DNA of 64,000 nt from assembly GCF_004564235.1 (NCBI RefSeq), contig NZ_SOMN01000004.1, positions 62,001-126,000 on the forward strand, read 5' to 3'. The position numbers were made by a program, and so were the translations under genes. This DNA comes from Cohnella luojiensis (lineage in GTDB: Bacteria; Bacillota; Bacilli; Paenibacillales; Paenibacillaceae). Each line of letters starts with the position of its first letter. Positions within the stretch are counted from its first letter, which is position 1. Positions 8,020 through 16,951 of the stretch are shown piece by piece. A model generated the notes under the pieces. That model saw nothing but the letters and a program-made list of their open reading frames with translations, ran no database searches and had not been told where the DNA came from.

Positions 8020-9825
8020 TTAAGCCCCCTCTTTCCCCCTCGCCTCTTCTTCCCCGGCGGAATCCAAGACCGGATGCCGGATCGTGATTTTCGTCCCTAA
8101 ACCTTCTCCGGTTTCGATGAGCAGCTTGTAATGGTTTCCGAAATAGAGCTTAAGCCGATCGTTTACGTTTCGAAGACCGACTCCTTGCCGCCTGGTTCCT
8201 CCTCTGCTTGCATTCTCGGAGTCGAGCTGCGTCAGAACCGTCTGGGGAATGCCTTTGCCGTTATCCGTAATATCGATGACGATATCCCCGTCTTCCACGT
8301 ACCCGGATAAGATGACTTTTCCCTTCTCGAAATTATCCCTAATGCTATGTTGGATCGCATTTTCCACCAAAGGCTGCAGCAACAGCCTCATGAAAGGAAG
8401 AGCCAGCACCTCGTCGTCGAAAAAGTAAAGAACCCTGAGCGGCATCCCCATGCGCGCCTGTTCGATTTGCACATAAGCCTTCACCTGTTCGACCTCCCGG
8501 CCGACCGTCGTAATGTCCTTGCCTTGGTTCAAGCTTAACCGAAGAAGGTTGCCCAACGCGGACACCATTTCCCCGATGTCCGTGCGCCCATGGTTTTCGG
8601 CTTTCCACCGAATCGATTCCAGCGTATTGTACAGGAAATGCGGATTAATCTGGTGGCTCAAGACTTGGAACTCCAGCTCCTTCTTGTTTCTCTCGGACCT
8701 CGACTTTTGCTCGATCAACCCTTCTATTTTCTTCGTCATGCTACCGAACCCGCGGTAAAGCCACCCAATCTCGTCTTTACGCCCGGATAGGGGCACCTGA
8801 TATTCGAAATCTCCCTCCTCGAGCTTCCTCATTAGGCGGACAAGCCGAACGACAGGGTGGGTGAAATTAAGCGTGATGTAGATGACAACCAATACGGAGC
8901 AGACAAGATACACGGCAAGGAAAAGAATCAGCAGCCGGTTCATCGCCTTCATGGGATGCGTCAACGTATGCAGCGGAGTCAGGCTGACGATGGTCCAGGG
9001 CTCGCTGTCCATTTTCACGTAAGTGATCAGCATGTTGTCGCCGTCCATCTCGAGCGTCTCCGCGCCTTGGGGGGAATTCTCGCGTATTTGCAGATATTTC
9101 TTAGACGGGATGATCGCGCCGGTCCATTCGTTATCGAACGAATCGAACAATACGTTCCCGTCCTGCCCTACGACGAGGAATTTCTGTCCGACCATGCTCT
9201 CCGAAGGGGAGAAAAATCGCTTAAGATGGTCCTCCGCCAAATCCGTTACGACCAACCCCCGAGGCTCCCGGTCATAAAGCCCCGTGAACCTCTTGACATA
9301 AGAAAGCAAAGGTCTCCCGTAGAGACCTTTTTTCGGCATCGATAAATGCCAAGTAGGAACGACGCTTGCCTTCGCAGTCCGGAACCATTCCTCTTCGCCG
9401 ATTTGCGACGGCAGTCCCATCGTATTCATGTAAGTCGGATAGAGGGAAGGATCGAGCGGATAAACGCGTACCCTCAACGCGTCGATTTGCGGCATCTTCG
9501 CGTATACCAATCCCAGCATGTTCACCGCAAAGATCTCTTCCTCGTCGCCGTTGCTTGGCTCATGCTCCAACCAATCCTGCACAGACTTGTTTCCGATCAC
9601 GTTGTTGATTTGATCGTTAAGCTGTCCGAGATACGTCTCGAAGTTCATCTTGGCTTGCTGCAAATAACTCATCGAGAACGTCGCGTTCGCGTTCTTGATC
9701 CCTTCGATCGATTTCATGTACGAGTAATAAGCGAAAATAATGAACGGAACGATCGTAATGGCAAAGAAAATCAAAATCATCTTGTTGCGGAACGAGGACG
9801 CCAGCCCCAAGGAAATCTTAATCAT
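8020..9825 (-). CDS. yesM: YesM-type sensor histidine kinase
   Basis: A 601-aa membrane kinase. ATG at 9825 behind AAAGGGG is chosen; a TTG one codon earlier is the alternative. TM1 (KMILIFFAITIVPFIIFAY) leads to an extracellular Cache-like sensor of about 260 aa, then TM2 (LLILFLAVYLVCSVLVVI), a HAMP linker, the His_kinase core with phosphorylatable His in HQINPHFLYNTLES, and a HATPase_c domain (DITDNGKGIP, GVGLRNVNDRL). This is the LytS/YesM class, usually sensing sugars or binding-protein states. The gene overlaps the end of its partner regulator by 8 bases and follows it in the same operon. Likely targets are nearby glycan genes. Confidence 0.94.
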   Translation of the reverse strand: MIKISLGLASSFRNKMILIFFAITIVPFIIFAYYSYMKSIEGIKNANATFSMSYLQQAKMNFETYLGQLNDQINNVIGNKSVQDWLEHEPSNGDEEEIFAVNMLGLVYAKMPQIDALRVRVYPLDPSLYPTYMNTMGLPSQIGEEEWFRTAKASVVPTWHLSMPKKGLYGRPLLSYVKRFTGLYDREPRGLVVTDLAEDHLKRFFSPSESMVGQKFLVVGQDGNVLFDSFDNEWTGAIIPSKKYLQIRENSPQGAETLEMDGDNMLITYVKMDSEPWTIVSLTPLHTLTHPMKAMNRLLILFLAVYLVCSVLVVIYITLNFTHPVVRLVRLMRKLEEGDFEYQVPLSGRKDEIGWLYRGFGSMTKKIEGLIEQKSRSERNKKELEFQVLSHQINPHFLYNTLESIRWKAENHGRTDIGEMVSALGNLLRLSLNQGKDITTVGREVEQVKAYVQIEQARMGMPLRVLYFFDDEVLALPFMRLLLQPLVENAIQHSIRDNFEKGKVILSGYVEDGDIVIDITDNGKGIPQTVLTQLDSENASRGGTRRQGVGLRNVNDRLKLYFGNHYKLLIETGEGLGTKITIRHPVLDSAGEEEARGKEGA

Positions 9826-11455
9826 CAACGATTCCCCTTTGCTTCCTGAACTCTTTGGGCGTTAGTCCGGACTGCTTCTTAAAGAGCTTCGTGAAATGGA
9901 CGGGATCCTTGTATCCCACTTGATATGAGATCTGGTAAATTTTGTGCCGCACGTCTCCTAGCATTTCCTTTGCCTTCGTGATTCGCACGTCCGTTAAATA
10001 TTCGAGAAAGGTCATCCTTTTTTCCTTCTTGAAGAGCTTGCTTAACCAAACCGGCGTTACGTGAACTTCGTCTGCCACGGCTTGAAGGGAAAGGTTATCC
10101 GAGTACCTCTTGCGAATCATTTTCTCCGCTTCCAGCACGATCTGACCCGGAGACGCCGCAAGCTTGCGGAAATCCGATGCCATGTCCAGCAAGTACAGCT
10201 CAACCTTCGCCCTTAGCGACTGCAAATTATCGAACTGCTCCAATTGCTCCCAGATGGAGATCGGATTCCGTTCCCAGCTTCTGTTCGGCCATCCCGCCGC
10301 GGAAGCGCCCCGGAAAATTCCCATCAACCATTTGAAACTTTGCTGATGGATGTCCTTGAGGCTGCACAGCCCCCAAGCCTGAACCATCTCTACGAATTTA
10401 TCCATGGAAGACCTTATATCTTCGTCCGAACCGTACCTCACGAGATCGAGAACCTCATTTGGCTCCATCAGCGATAGCTCCGTCCGCTCGCCGTCGAACT
10501 CGAAACCATGCTCCGTAAATATTCGATTTCCTCCGTACACGACCTTTTGGTCCAGCAGCTCTCCCGTATCCAGGAACATCTCGTGTACGCGCTGCAACTC
10601 ACGCTGTTCCGTGCAAATTCCAATGCTTGCCTTCACCTTCACGAATTCATTGATTCTCCGGAGGCTGATCTGGGCTAACGACTTGCTTAAGGCGAGCTGA
10701 TCTTGCTGCCTGCAGCTAAGGACGGCTACCCAGCGGGAATGGGAATCGTTAAATAGCGCAAACGGAAAAGGAAACTCTTCGGTAAGCGTTTGGTTAACAA
10801 CATTCCCGATTCCGAACAGGACAAGCTCCTTCTCGTTCAAGTAACCTCTCTGATTCGTGATCGCCTTGAGGTCGTCAACCTCGACGATCATGAGCAGGAT
10901 CGGCTGCTGCGTCATCCAATCGAGCTTCAACGCCTGCAACCGATGCGCGATCCGCGTCTCGCGATAAGGATCGTACTCGTGCTCTATGATCTCGCGAAGC
11001 AATTCTTCGCGTAATTTCGGGACCGCTAGCTGGTTTTGGTTTTTGAGCTGTACTTGATTGAGTTTATCCATTCTATCGCGAAGGATTTGGTCGGTCGCTT
11101 TGCATATGATGCGCCCAAGCTCTTCCGTATTGATCGGCTTAAGGATATAATCCATCGCCCCGAGCTGCATGGCCTGCTTGACCAACTCGAAATCATCGTA
11201 TCCGCTAATAACGACGGCTTTCCAAGGATAATCGTCCACGCGGCACAACGCACCGAGAAATTCCAGCCCGGACATTCTGCTCATTTTAATGTCGGTTACG
11301 ATTAGATCCGGCTTCTTCTCGAGAGCGATCGCAATCGCGGTGTCCCCGTCACCCGCGGCGAATACTTCGTCGATCCCGTACTCGCCCCAAGGAATTCGTT
11401 TACGCAAGCCTTCCCGAATCTCGAACTCGTCGTCAACGATAAGCGCGCGCAACAT
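9818..11455 (-). CDS. yesN: YesN-type response regulator with AraC DNA-binding domain
   Basis: A 545-aa two-component regulator. The N-terminal receiver has the acidic pair in IVDDEFEIREGL, the phospho-acceptor Asp in PDLIVTDIKMSRMSG near residue 55, and the conserved Lys in YILKPINTEE. A long middle region of about 300 aa follows, then a C-terminal double helix-turn-helix of the AraC type (SLQAVADEVHVTPVWLSKLF and ITKAKEMLGDVRHKIYQISY). It would activate carbohydrate genes after phosphorylation by the overlapping YesM-type kinase gene. The gene is first in the two-gene operon. Confidence 0.95.
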   Translation of the reverse strand: MLRALIVDDEFEIREGLRKRIPWGEYGIDEVFAAGDGDTAIAIALEKKPDLIVTDIKMSRMSGLEFLGALCRVDDYPWKAVVISGYDDFELVKQAMQLGAMDYILKPINTEELGRIICKATDQILRDRMDKLNQVQLKNQNQLAVPKLREELLREIIEHEYDPYRETRIAHRLQALKLDWMTQQPILLMIVEVDDLKAITNQRGYLNEKELVLFGIGNVVNQTLTEEFPFPFALFNDSHSRWVAVLSCRQQDQLALSKSLAQISLRRINEFVKVKASIGICTEQRELQRVHEMFLDTGELLDQKVVYGGNRIFTEHGFEFDGERTELSLMEPNEVLDLVRYGSDEDIRSSMDKFVEMVQAWGLCSLKDIHQQSFKWLMGIFRGASAAGWPNRSWERNPISIWEQLEQFDNLQSLRAKVELYLLDMASDFRKLAASPGQIVLEAEKMIRKRYSDNLSLQAVADEVHVTPVWLSKLFKKEKRMTFLEYLTDVRITKAKEMLGDVRHKIYQISYQVGYKDPVHFTKLFKKQSGLTPKEFRKQRGIVDD

Positions 11456-11555
11456 ACCATCATTCCTCCTGCCGTCTTGGAAAGAAATCGCTTACAAGAA
11501 TAATCATAACCGAATCCGGTTTAAGATTGTACGGGGGCAATCTTAAACTTTTTGG

Positions 11556-12395
11556 TTATTCTTTAATCTGCTCCCATGAGAACTCCGGCTTCCATTCCAG
11601 AATATTTTTGGCGAGCTCGTTGCTTACGAGCGCTTCCCTTCCGGAAAACGTCCGGCGTTGATCCGTGATTTCGGGGTAGAACTCGGCCAATAATCGTTCG
11701 GTAGGCCGATCGCTAAGCGTATCGTCGCTCGTTATATTCAATGTACGGTGGCCGCCAGCTTCGCTGCGAAGCGAAGCTATACAAGCCTGGACGGCGTCCC
11801 TGATGTCGATATAGCTCCATAGAATGCGCTTGTAGTTCTCTGGTTTGCTTATGGAGGAAAGCGAATACTCCTTCGGCGTCAAGATCAAGGAGAATCTCAA
11901 AGAGAAAATTTGCATACCCGTACGGCGATGGAACATTTCTCCCGTTTGCTCTCCAACGATCTTGGACAAACCGTAGCACTCCTGCGGCAATGCCGGATGC
12001 TTCTCGTTCACGGGCACGTAGTTCGGCGAGAAAGGCTTGGGCGCCCAACAGAAGCCGTACGCGGATTCGCTGGATCCGGTCACGACTTTCTTAATGCCGA
12101 GAATGGATGCCGCTTCCAGTACATGAAAGGTTGAACTGACGTTGTTCGCGAATATGTAATCGTTCGTATATCCTAGCGGAGCCGGAATCGCGGCCAAGTG
12201 TATGACGGCATCCGCTCCGTTGATCGCTCCGACGACTTGCCCGAAATCGGATAAATTAACTTTGATCTGCTTGCATTTTAGTTTGTCCGACGTCTTCTCG
12301 TCCAAAGATACGACTCGAAAGCCTTGACGAACAAGCTCCTCGACGACCCACACTCCCAATTTCCCGCTGCCGCCCGTGACCGCGATCGTTTGCAT
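11556..12395 (-). CDS. NAD-dependent epimerase/dehydratase (extended SDR)
   Basis: A 279-aa Rossmann-fold enzyme acting on a (nucleotide-)sugar or related compound. ATG at 12395 follows AGAGGGG; an in-frame start at 12425 lacks a site. TGGSGKLG near the N-terminus binds NAD(P); VIHLAAIPAP, a catalytic Ser in SSESAYG, and the YGLSK (YxxxK) active site are all present, as is the SDR-typical region FSLRFSLI. The exact substrate is not visible. It stands alone between the yesMN operon and the ArsR-like gene, all on the minus strand. Confidence 0.87.
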   Translation of the reverse strand: MQTIAVTGGSGKLGVWVVEELVRQGFRVVSLDEKTSDKLKCKQIKVNLSDFGQVVGAINGADAVIHLAAIPAPLGYTNDYIFANNVSSTFHVLEAASILGIKKVVTGSSESAYGFCWAPKPFSPNYVPVNEKHPALPQECYGLSKIVGEQTGEMFHRRTGMQIFSLRFSLILTPKEYSLSSISKPENYKRILWSYIDIRDAVQACIASLRSEAGGHRTLNITSDDTLSDRPTERLLAEFYPEITDQRRTFSGREALVSNELAKNILEWKPEFSWEQIKE

Positions 12396-12505
12396 GACGC
12401 AATCCCCTCTCTTGCCGAATCTCATTGCGCTTTTATCATAATTCCGGAAGTCATCATGAACAAGGGGACGATATTAAATAAACAAGTCGGATATTAGCCA
12501 TTATT

Positions 12506-12527
12506 TAAAAAAGAGCCCGAAGGCTCT
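12506..12527 (-). terminator. Rho-independent terminator after the ArsR-like gene
   Basis: Read on the minus strand, AGAGCC-TTCGG-GGCTCT style pairing (AGAGCC/GGCTCT with a TTCG-type loop) is followed by TTTTTT. It lies just downstream of the ArsR-like stop codon. Confidence 0.75.
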
Positions 12528-12543
12528 CCTCAGTTAGGTTAGA

Positions 12544-13467
12544 TTAGGTTTGATGGACGAAAGTCAGCTTAAGACCCTGCGGATAATCTCCGAAATGCTC
12601 CCCGAACAAGTTGAGCCCCCTAACGTTGGCCGCATCCTCCCGAACGCCGATGCGGACGACGACCGGCCGGCTAAAATGCAGGTCCAACTCCTTCAATGAC
12701 ACGGCAGAAGACGCTTGATCGTTAACGCTGCTTCCCTCGGGGCCGACCTTCCATTCCGTTATTTTCCCGTATTGCGTCATTCCGAGCCATCGGCTTGGCG
12801 TGAGCACACCTTTGCGGTCTCCGAAGTCGCTTGGACTCGTCCACTCTCCGACAAGGCTCCTGTTAATCCATACAGCAATGTCCGAAGGCCATTCCATGTG
12901 AAATCCAGGCGCCTCCGAGCAAAGCTCCGCGCTGAAGCGCAATTCCTTAAGCTCGACCCCGGGCGGAACCGGGTTGGGAAAATAATACTCCACGTAACCC
13001 GAACCTCCGAACCAAAGCAGCTCCGCGCTCCCTCTCTGGGGATCATAGAATACCCTAGGATCGTCCGGGCAGCCGATCATGTCATCCGGACCTAGCAAAC
13101 CGCATGGAGAATCTACCTTGCAAGACGTATACATCCCGATCGCCATATGAATTTCTTCTGCGCCGTGAAGGCCTTCTCCCGGCTTCATCGGAAGGTCGAA
13201 CACGATCGTGTCATAGGTTCGATAACAGATCTTCTCCCGGTTAACGCCCTGCTTCGATTCGACCAAGCCGGCGGACTCGAGCACCTGCACGTTAATGGTG
13301 ACGGTCGGCTGTGCCACGCCCAATTCTTCTGCCAGCTGGGAGATGCTCATCTCCCGATCGCCGAGCGCTTCTATGATTCTGAGCCGCAAATCTCCCGCCA
13401 ACGCCTTGGCGGTCTCCTGCACATTCATCTTCGCTATTCTTTTGATATTTTCCGGTACTCCGTTCAT
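12544..13467 (-). CDS. ArsR-like winged-helix regulator with C-terminal beta-rich domain (COG4189-like)
   Basis: A 307-aa predicted repressor. Residues about 15-95 form an ArsR-type winged helix (LAGDLRLRIIEALGDREMSI, then QLAEELGVAQPTVTINVQVL as the recognition region). The remaining 200 residues carry no metal-site Cys cluster of classic ArsR proteins but an aromatic-rich domain (GSAELLWFGGSGYVEYYFPN, SDIAVWINRSLVGEW) that looks like a ligand-binding beta-sandwich. Genes of this architecture are known beside glycosidases. It is divergent from the GH2 gene, and two dyads lie between them, so local control of GH2 by a sugar ligand is the likely role. This is inference; only the HTH is certain. 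Confidence 0.82.
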   Translation of the reverse strand: MNGVPENIKRIAKMNVQETAKALAGDLRLRIIEALGDREMSISQLAEELGVAQPTVTINVQVLESAGLVESKQGVNREKICYRTYDTIVFDLPMKPGEGLHGAEEIHMAIGMYTSCKVDSPCGLLGPDDMIGCPDDPRVFYDPQRGSAELLWFGGSGYVEYYFPNPVPPGVELKELRFSAELCSEAPGFHMEWPSDIAVWINRSLVGEWTSPSDFGDRKGVLTPSRWLGMTQYGKITEWKVGPEGSSVNDQASSAVSLKELDLHFSRPVVVRIGVREDAANVRGLNLFGEHFGDYPQGLKLTFVHQT

Positions 13468-13515
13468 CCATTGCCCTCTCCATTCGCTAACCCAATTATT
13501 CTATTATATCAGGTA

Positions 13516-13528
13516 TATGAAATTCATA
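13516..13528. promoter_or_regulatory. Dyad TATGAA-A-TTCATA, candidate ArsR-type operator
   Basis: A perfect 6-bp inverted repeat with a one-base centre, 49 bp upstream of the ArsR-like start. TGAA...TTCA half-sites are typical of ArsR/SmtB operators. An overlapping longer inverted pair, GTATATGA (13513-13520) and TCATATAC (13545-13552), is also present. Confidence 0.5.
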
Positions 13529-13572
13529 AACAATATTGCGTTAATCATATACATATTATATTATAACTATAA

Positions 13573-13587
13573 TAATCATTATGATTA
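13573..13587. promoter_or_regulatory. Dyad TAATCAT-T-ATGATTA upstream of GH2
   Basis: A perfect 7-bp inverted repeat with a one-base centre, 25 bp upstream of the GH2 start, where it would overlap the transcription start or early leader. It could be the second operator for the divergent regulator. Confidence 0.5.
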
Positions 13588-13612
13588 CACTATATACGAA
13601 GGATGTGTCGAG

Positions 13613-16357
13613 ATGGCTCTTACAGGCAGCGCTTCACCAACGGTTACGATCCCAAGGCCGGAACACCCCCGACCGGATTGGCAACGCTCCAGATGGATGA
13701 ACCTGAACGGAGAATGGGACTTCAGGTTCGATTTCGACGACGAAGGTCAATCGGAACGGTGGCAGAACGGAGAATCATCCATAGCCGGCGCGAAGATCAA
13801 CGTTCCCTTCTCTTGGGTAAGCCCGCTATCGGGAATCGGCGAGAACCGGAAGGGCATCGCTTGGTATAGCCGTAACGTGAAATACAATGAAATCGTTTCC
13901 GGAGAAAAGCTGTTCCTGCATTTCGGGGCGGTAGATTACAGCACGATCGTTTGGGTGAATGGCCAGCAGGTCGGTACCCATACCGGAGGCTACGGCGCAT
14001 TCTCCTTCGACGTCACGAATGTATGGAAAGCCGATGCCGACAATCGGATCGTCGTTCGCGCGGAGGATCAGGATCATGCCTATCAAACGCGCGGCAAGCA
14101 GGGTTACGGCGAAACCCGCGGCATCTGGCAGACGGTTTGGTTGGAAACTAGGTCGCCAAACTATATCGAAGCTGCGCGTTTCATCACGAAACTGGACGGC
14201 ACGATCGAGATTACGGGCACTGTTCAAGCAAGCGGAGCAGCGGATGCGACGTTAAGCTTCGAGTTTGACGGAGGACGCGTACGGCATGCAGCCGCGCTTC
14301 GGCTGACAGCAGGCGGCAACTCGTTTAGCGTTACTTTCCAAGTCGAGGGGCCTCGTCATTGGAGTCCCGAAGATCCGTTCCTGTATGAAGGAACGATCAC
14401 TCTGAAGGCGAACGGCTCATCGGATTCGATCGCAACTTATTTCGGAATTCGCGAGATCGGCTCCGGCCGGTTCGATGGCAAAAGCTATCGCTGGATTACG
14501 CTGAACGGTAAGCCGGTTTACTTAAGCGGAACGCTGGATCAAGCCTTCTATCCGGTCGGGCATTTTACCGCGCCTTCCGACGAAGAGCTTCAGGATGAAA
14601 TCTGGCGACTCAAGAGATTGAACCTCAATTTCGTTCGCATCCATATTAAACCCGAAGAACCCAGAAAGCTGTATTGGGCCGACAAGCTTGGCATCTTGGT
14701 CATGGAAGACATGCCTTGCTTCTGGGGCGAGCCGGATGAAACCGCGCGCACTGCGTATGAAGCGGAAGCCCGGGAAATCCTTAATCGCGATTACAATCAT
14801 CCGTCCATTATCTCTTGGGTCGTTTTTAACGAAACATGGGGATTATTCACCACCCGCGACGAAGTAAGGAGTTTCCTCCCCGAAACGCAGGAATGGGTCC
14901 GACAGACTTATCGTTGGGCCAAGTCGGAAGATCCGACGCGTTTGGTCGAGGATAACTCCCCATGTAACTGGGATCACGTGGAATCTGATTTGAATACCTG
15001 GCATTTCTATAAAAACGGCTACAAGATTCTGCGCGAGCATGTTCAAGAGGTGGTGGATAAAACGTTCCCGGGCTCCGATTTCAACTACATCGGAGGCAAT
15101 GTGCAATCCGACGCCCCGCTTATGAACAGCGAATGCGGCGCGGTGTGGGGAATCGAAGGCAGCGCTGGGGACAGCGACCTCGCTTGGCAATACCGCTACA
15201 TGATTAACGAATTGCGTCGCCATGACAAAATGTGCGGATTCATCTTTACGGAATTCCACGATGTCGTCAACGAATACAATGGGTACTACCGTATCGACGG
15301 TTCGGATAAGGACTTCGGCTATGATGCATTCGTTCCGGGCATGTCGGTCGCGGACCTACACTCTCCCGATTTCATCGTCATCGACGCGCCCCCTTGCGAA
15401 ACGGTAAAAGTCGGACAGCAAGTCGAGATCGCCTTGCTGCGTTCCAGCTATTCCGATCGCTATCACGGGCAGTCCTTGCAATTGGAATGGGAGCTATGGC
15501 ACGATCAATTCGGCAGCAAAGTCGTGACCGCGCAAGGGTCGCAATCTATCGTTTGGGGTGGATATGGCGTCGTTGCATTGGATGCCGTAAAAGTAAACAT
15601 GCCGGCACTCGACTCGGTAGCCGTGTTCGCGGTCGCTTTACGGGACGGACAAGGAAAAGCGATTACCCGCAATTTTATTACTTTCGACGTTCGCAGCGGG
15701 GATTCCAACGGCTCTTACGATCTTGAAGGCCAATGGTTATCGGTGCCTGTCCATCAATATTCGCGCCAAGAATGGTCGTACGCATGGCATGCGCTGAACG
15801 ATAACAAGATTAACGGCGGCTCGGAAGGTTTCGTGGAATACGAAATCAAGCTGCCCGCCGAGGCTGTCTCTAACCCACTAAGCAACCTTGAGATCGTCTT
15901 CGAAGCAGGCGCTAAAGTCATTCTGGTTAAAGATAGGGAAAAATCGGTCGAGAAAGCGATCGATCTGGATTTCATGAGCGGCTACACGCCCGATCCGGAG
16001 TTAAACCCGAGCACCTACTATATGACGGACGACAACAAGAAGCCGTCCCGAGCCACAGTATCGATCAACGGCGAGTTGGTTGACACTCTTAATCTGCTAG
16101 ACGATCCGGCGGATAGCCGCGGCGTGCTGTCCTGGCATTATCAACAGAGGGATACCAAACTCGAGGAAGCCGGATCTTACGGTTATTTGTATAAGGTTTC
16201 GGTACCTAGCCGACTGATACCGTCCATTACCCGCGCGGGCGGATTCAACCTGCGGCTTGAAGTGGGCGATGAAATCCCGGCGCTAACGGGCGGACTTGCG
16301 CTATATGGTCGCAATGCGGGCCGTTATCCGATCGACCTACTCGTTCGATACTGGTAA
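13613..16357 (+). CDS. Glycoside hydrolase family 2 (beta-galactosidase/glucuronidase-like)
   Basis: A 914-aa enzyme. ATG at 13613 has GAAGGAT upstream; the open frame extends further 5' but into the divergent promoter and the regulator gene, so those starts are rejected. The N-terminal jelly roll (LNGEWDFRF, VPFSW, RNVKY, HFGAVDYSTIVWVNG, GYGAFSFDV) and the TIM barrel are canonical. SWVVFNETWG carries the acid/base Glu and MNSECGAVWG the nucleophile Glu. There is no signal peptide, so it acts inside the cell on imported oligosaccharide. The sugar specificity cannot be told from sequence. It is most likely controlled by the divergent ArsR-like regulator. Confidence 0.92.
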   Translation: MALTGSASPTVTIPRPEHPRPDWQRSRWMNLNGEWDFRFDFDDEGQSERWQNGESSIAGAKINVPFSWVSPLSGIGENRKGIAWYSRNVKYNEIVSGEKLFLHFGAVDYSTIVWVNGQQVGTHTGGYGAFSFDVTNVWKADADNRIVVRAEDQDHAYQTRGKQGYGETRGIWQTVWLETRSPNYIEAARFITKLDGTIEITGTVQASGAADATLSFEFDGGRVRHAAALRLTAGGNSFSVTFQVEGPRHWSPEDPFLYEGTITLKANGSSDSIATYFGIREIGSGRFDGKSYRWITLNGKPVYLSGTLDQAFYPVGHFTAPSDEELQDEIWRLKRLNLNFVRIHIKPEEPRKLYWADKLGILVMEDMPCFWGEPDETARTAYEAEAREILNRDYNHPSIISWVVFNETWGLFTTRDEVRSFLPETQEWVRQTYRWAKSEDPTRLVEDNSPCNWDHVESDLNTWHFYKNGYKILREHVQEVVDKTFPGSDFNYIGGNVQSDAPLMNSECGAVWGIEGSAGDSDLAWQYRYMINELRRHDKMCGFIFTEFHDVVNEYNGYYRIDGSDKDFGYDAFVPGMSVADLHSPDFIVIDAPPCETVKVGQQVEIALLRSSYSDRYHGQSLQLEWELWHDQFGSKVVTAQGSQSIVWGGYGVVALDAVKVNMPALDSVAVFAVALRDGQGKAITRNFITFDVRSGDSNGSYDLEGQWLSVPVHQYSRQEWSYAWHALNDNKINGGSEGFVEYEIKLPAEAVSNPLSNLEIVFEAGAKVILVKDREKSVEKAIDLDFMSGYTPDPELNPSTYYMTDDNKKPSRATVSINGELVDTLNLLDDPADSRGVLSWHYQQRDTKLEEAGSYGYLYKVSVPSRLIPSITRAGGFNLRLEVGDEIPALTGGLALYGRNAGRYPIDLLVRYW

Positions 16358-16367
16358 GCTGTAATAA

Positions 16368-16402
16368 AGGGGACCGTTGGAAATTGACGGTCCTCTTTTT
16401 TG
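16368..16402 (+). terminator. Rho-independent terminator after GH2
   Basis: AGGGGACCGT pairs with ACGGTCCTCT across a nine-base loop and is followed by a T run (16396-16401). Confidence 0.85.
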
Positions 16403-16431
16403 CACGTCCTCCCACGCTATCCACTCCAACC

Positions 16432-16589
16432 GGCACTTTTGGCGAAATAAGCGTTTCTGGCGCGGGTATTTGGTTGGCGGGAGGTACTTTTGGCGAAATA
16501 AGCGTTCCTGGCGCGGGTATTTAGTTGGTAGGAGGTACTTCCGGCGAAATAAGCGTTCCTGGCGCGGGTATTTAGTTGGTCGGAGACAC
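16432..16589. repeat. Tandem repeat array B, 51-bp unit, about 3 copies
   Basis: Same family as array A at 1991-2190 (GAAATAAGCGTTCCTGGCGC core, GGTACTTTTGGC junction). Being 14 kb apart in two intergenic regions shows that the family is dispersed. Confidence 0.88.
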
Positions 16590-16596
16590 CATCCTT

Positions 16597-16907
16597 CGAT
16601 TTTAAACGGCATAGCCGCTCTATTTCCCCTCAAAGTACCTCGTACGTCGATTTAAAGCGGCGCAGCCGCTCTATTTCCGCCCAAAGTACCTCATCCGTCG
16701 ATTTAAAGCGGCGCAGCCGCTCTATTTCCGCCCAAAGTACCTCATCCGTCGATTTAAAGCGGCGCAGCCGCTCTATTTCCGCCCAAAGTACCTCATCCAT
16801 CGATTTAAAGCGGCGCAGCCGCTCTATTTCCGCCCAAAGTACCTCATCCGTCGATTTAAAGCGGCGCAGCCGCTCTATTTCCACCTAAAGTACCTCATCC
16901 GTCGATT
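16597..16907. repeat. Tandem repeat array C, 51-bp unit, 5 full and 2 partial copies
   Basis: Unit: ATTTCCGCCCAAAGTACCTC, ATCCGTCGAT, then TTAAAGCGGCGCAGCCGCTC and T. AGCGGC-GCA-GCCGCT is a perfect 6-bp dyad in every copy. The central copies are almost identical while the edge copies have diverged, the pattern expected of unequal exchange. It directly follows array B. Confidence 0.92.
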
Positions 16908-16951
16908 CATAGGATTCGGACTCATATTGGTCTTCTTTTATCTCGTATTCT

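Larger units (their letters stand above)
16358..16951. other. Intergenic stretch with terminator and repeat arrays B and C
   Basis: No gene is supported in this 590-base gap between the convergent GH2 and TPM genes. It starts with a terminator and is then almost entirely repeats B and C, two arrays of unrelated sequence but identical 51-bp period. The long minus-strand frame through C only reflects the 17-codon period. Confidence 0.8.

Noticed and set aside
13295..13612. N-terminal extension of GH2 by 106 codons
   Set aside because: It would run through the divergent promoter and into the ArsR-like gene; a ribosome site and the GH2-typical start occur at 13613.
16630..16884. Minus-strand 84-codon frame with EIERLRRFKSTDEVLWA repeats
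   Set aside because: A by-product of array C; the period of 17 codons explains it, no ribosome site or neighbour supports it.
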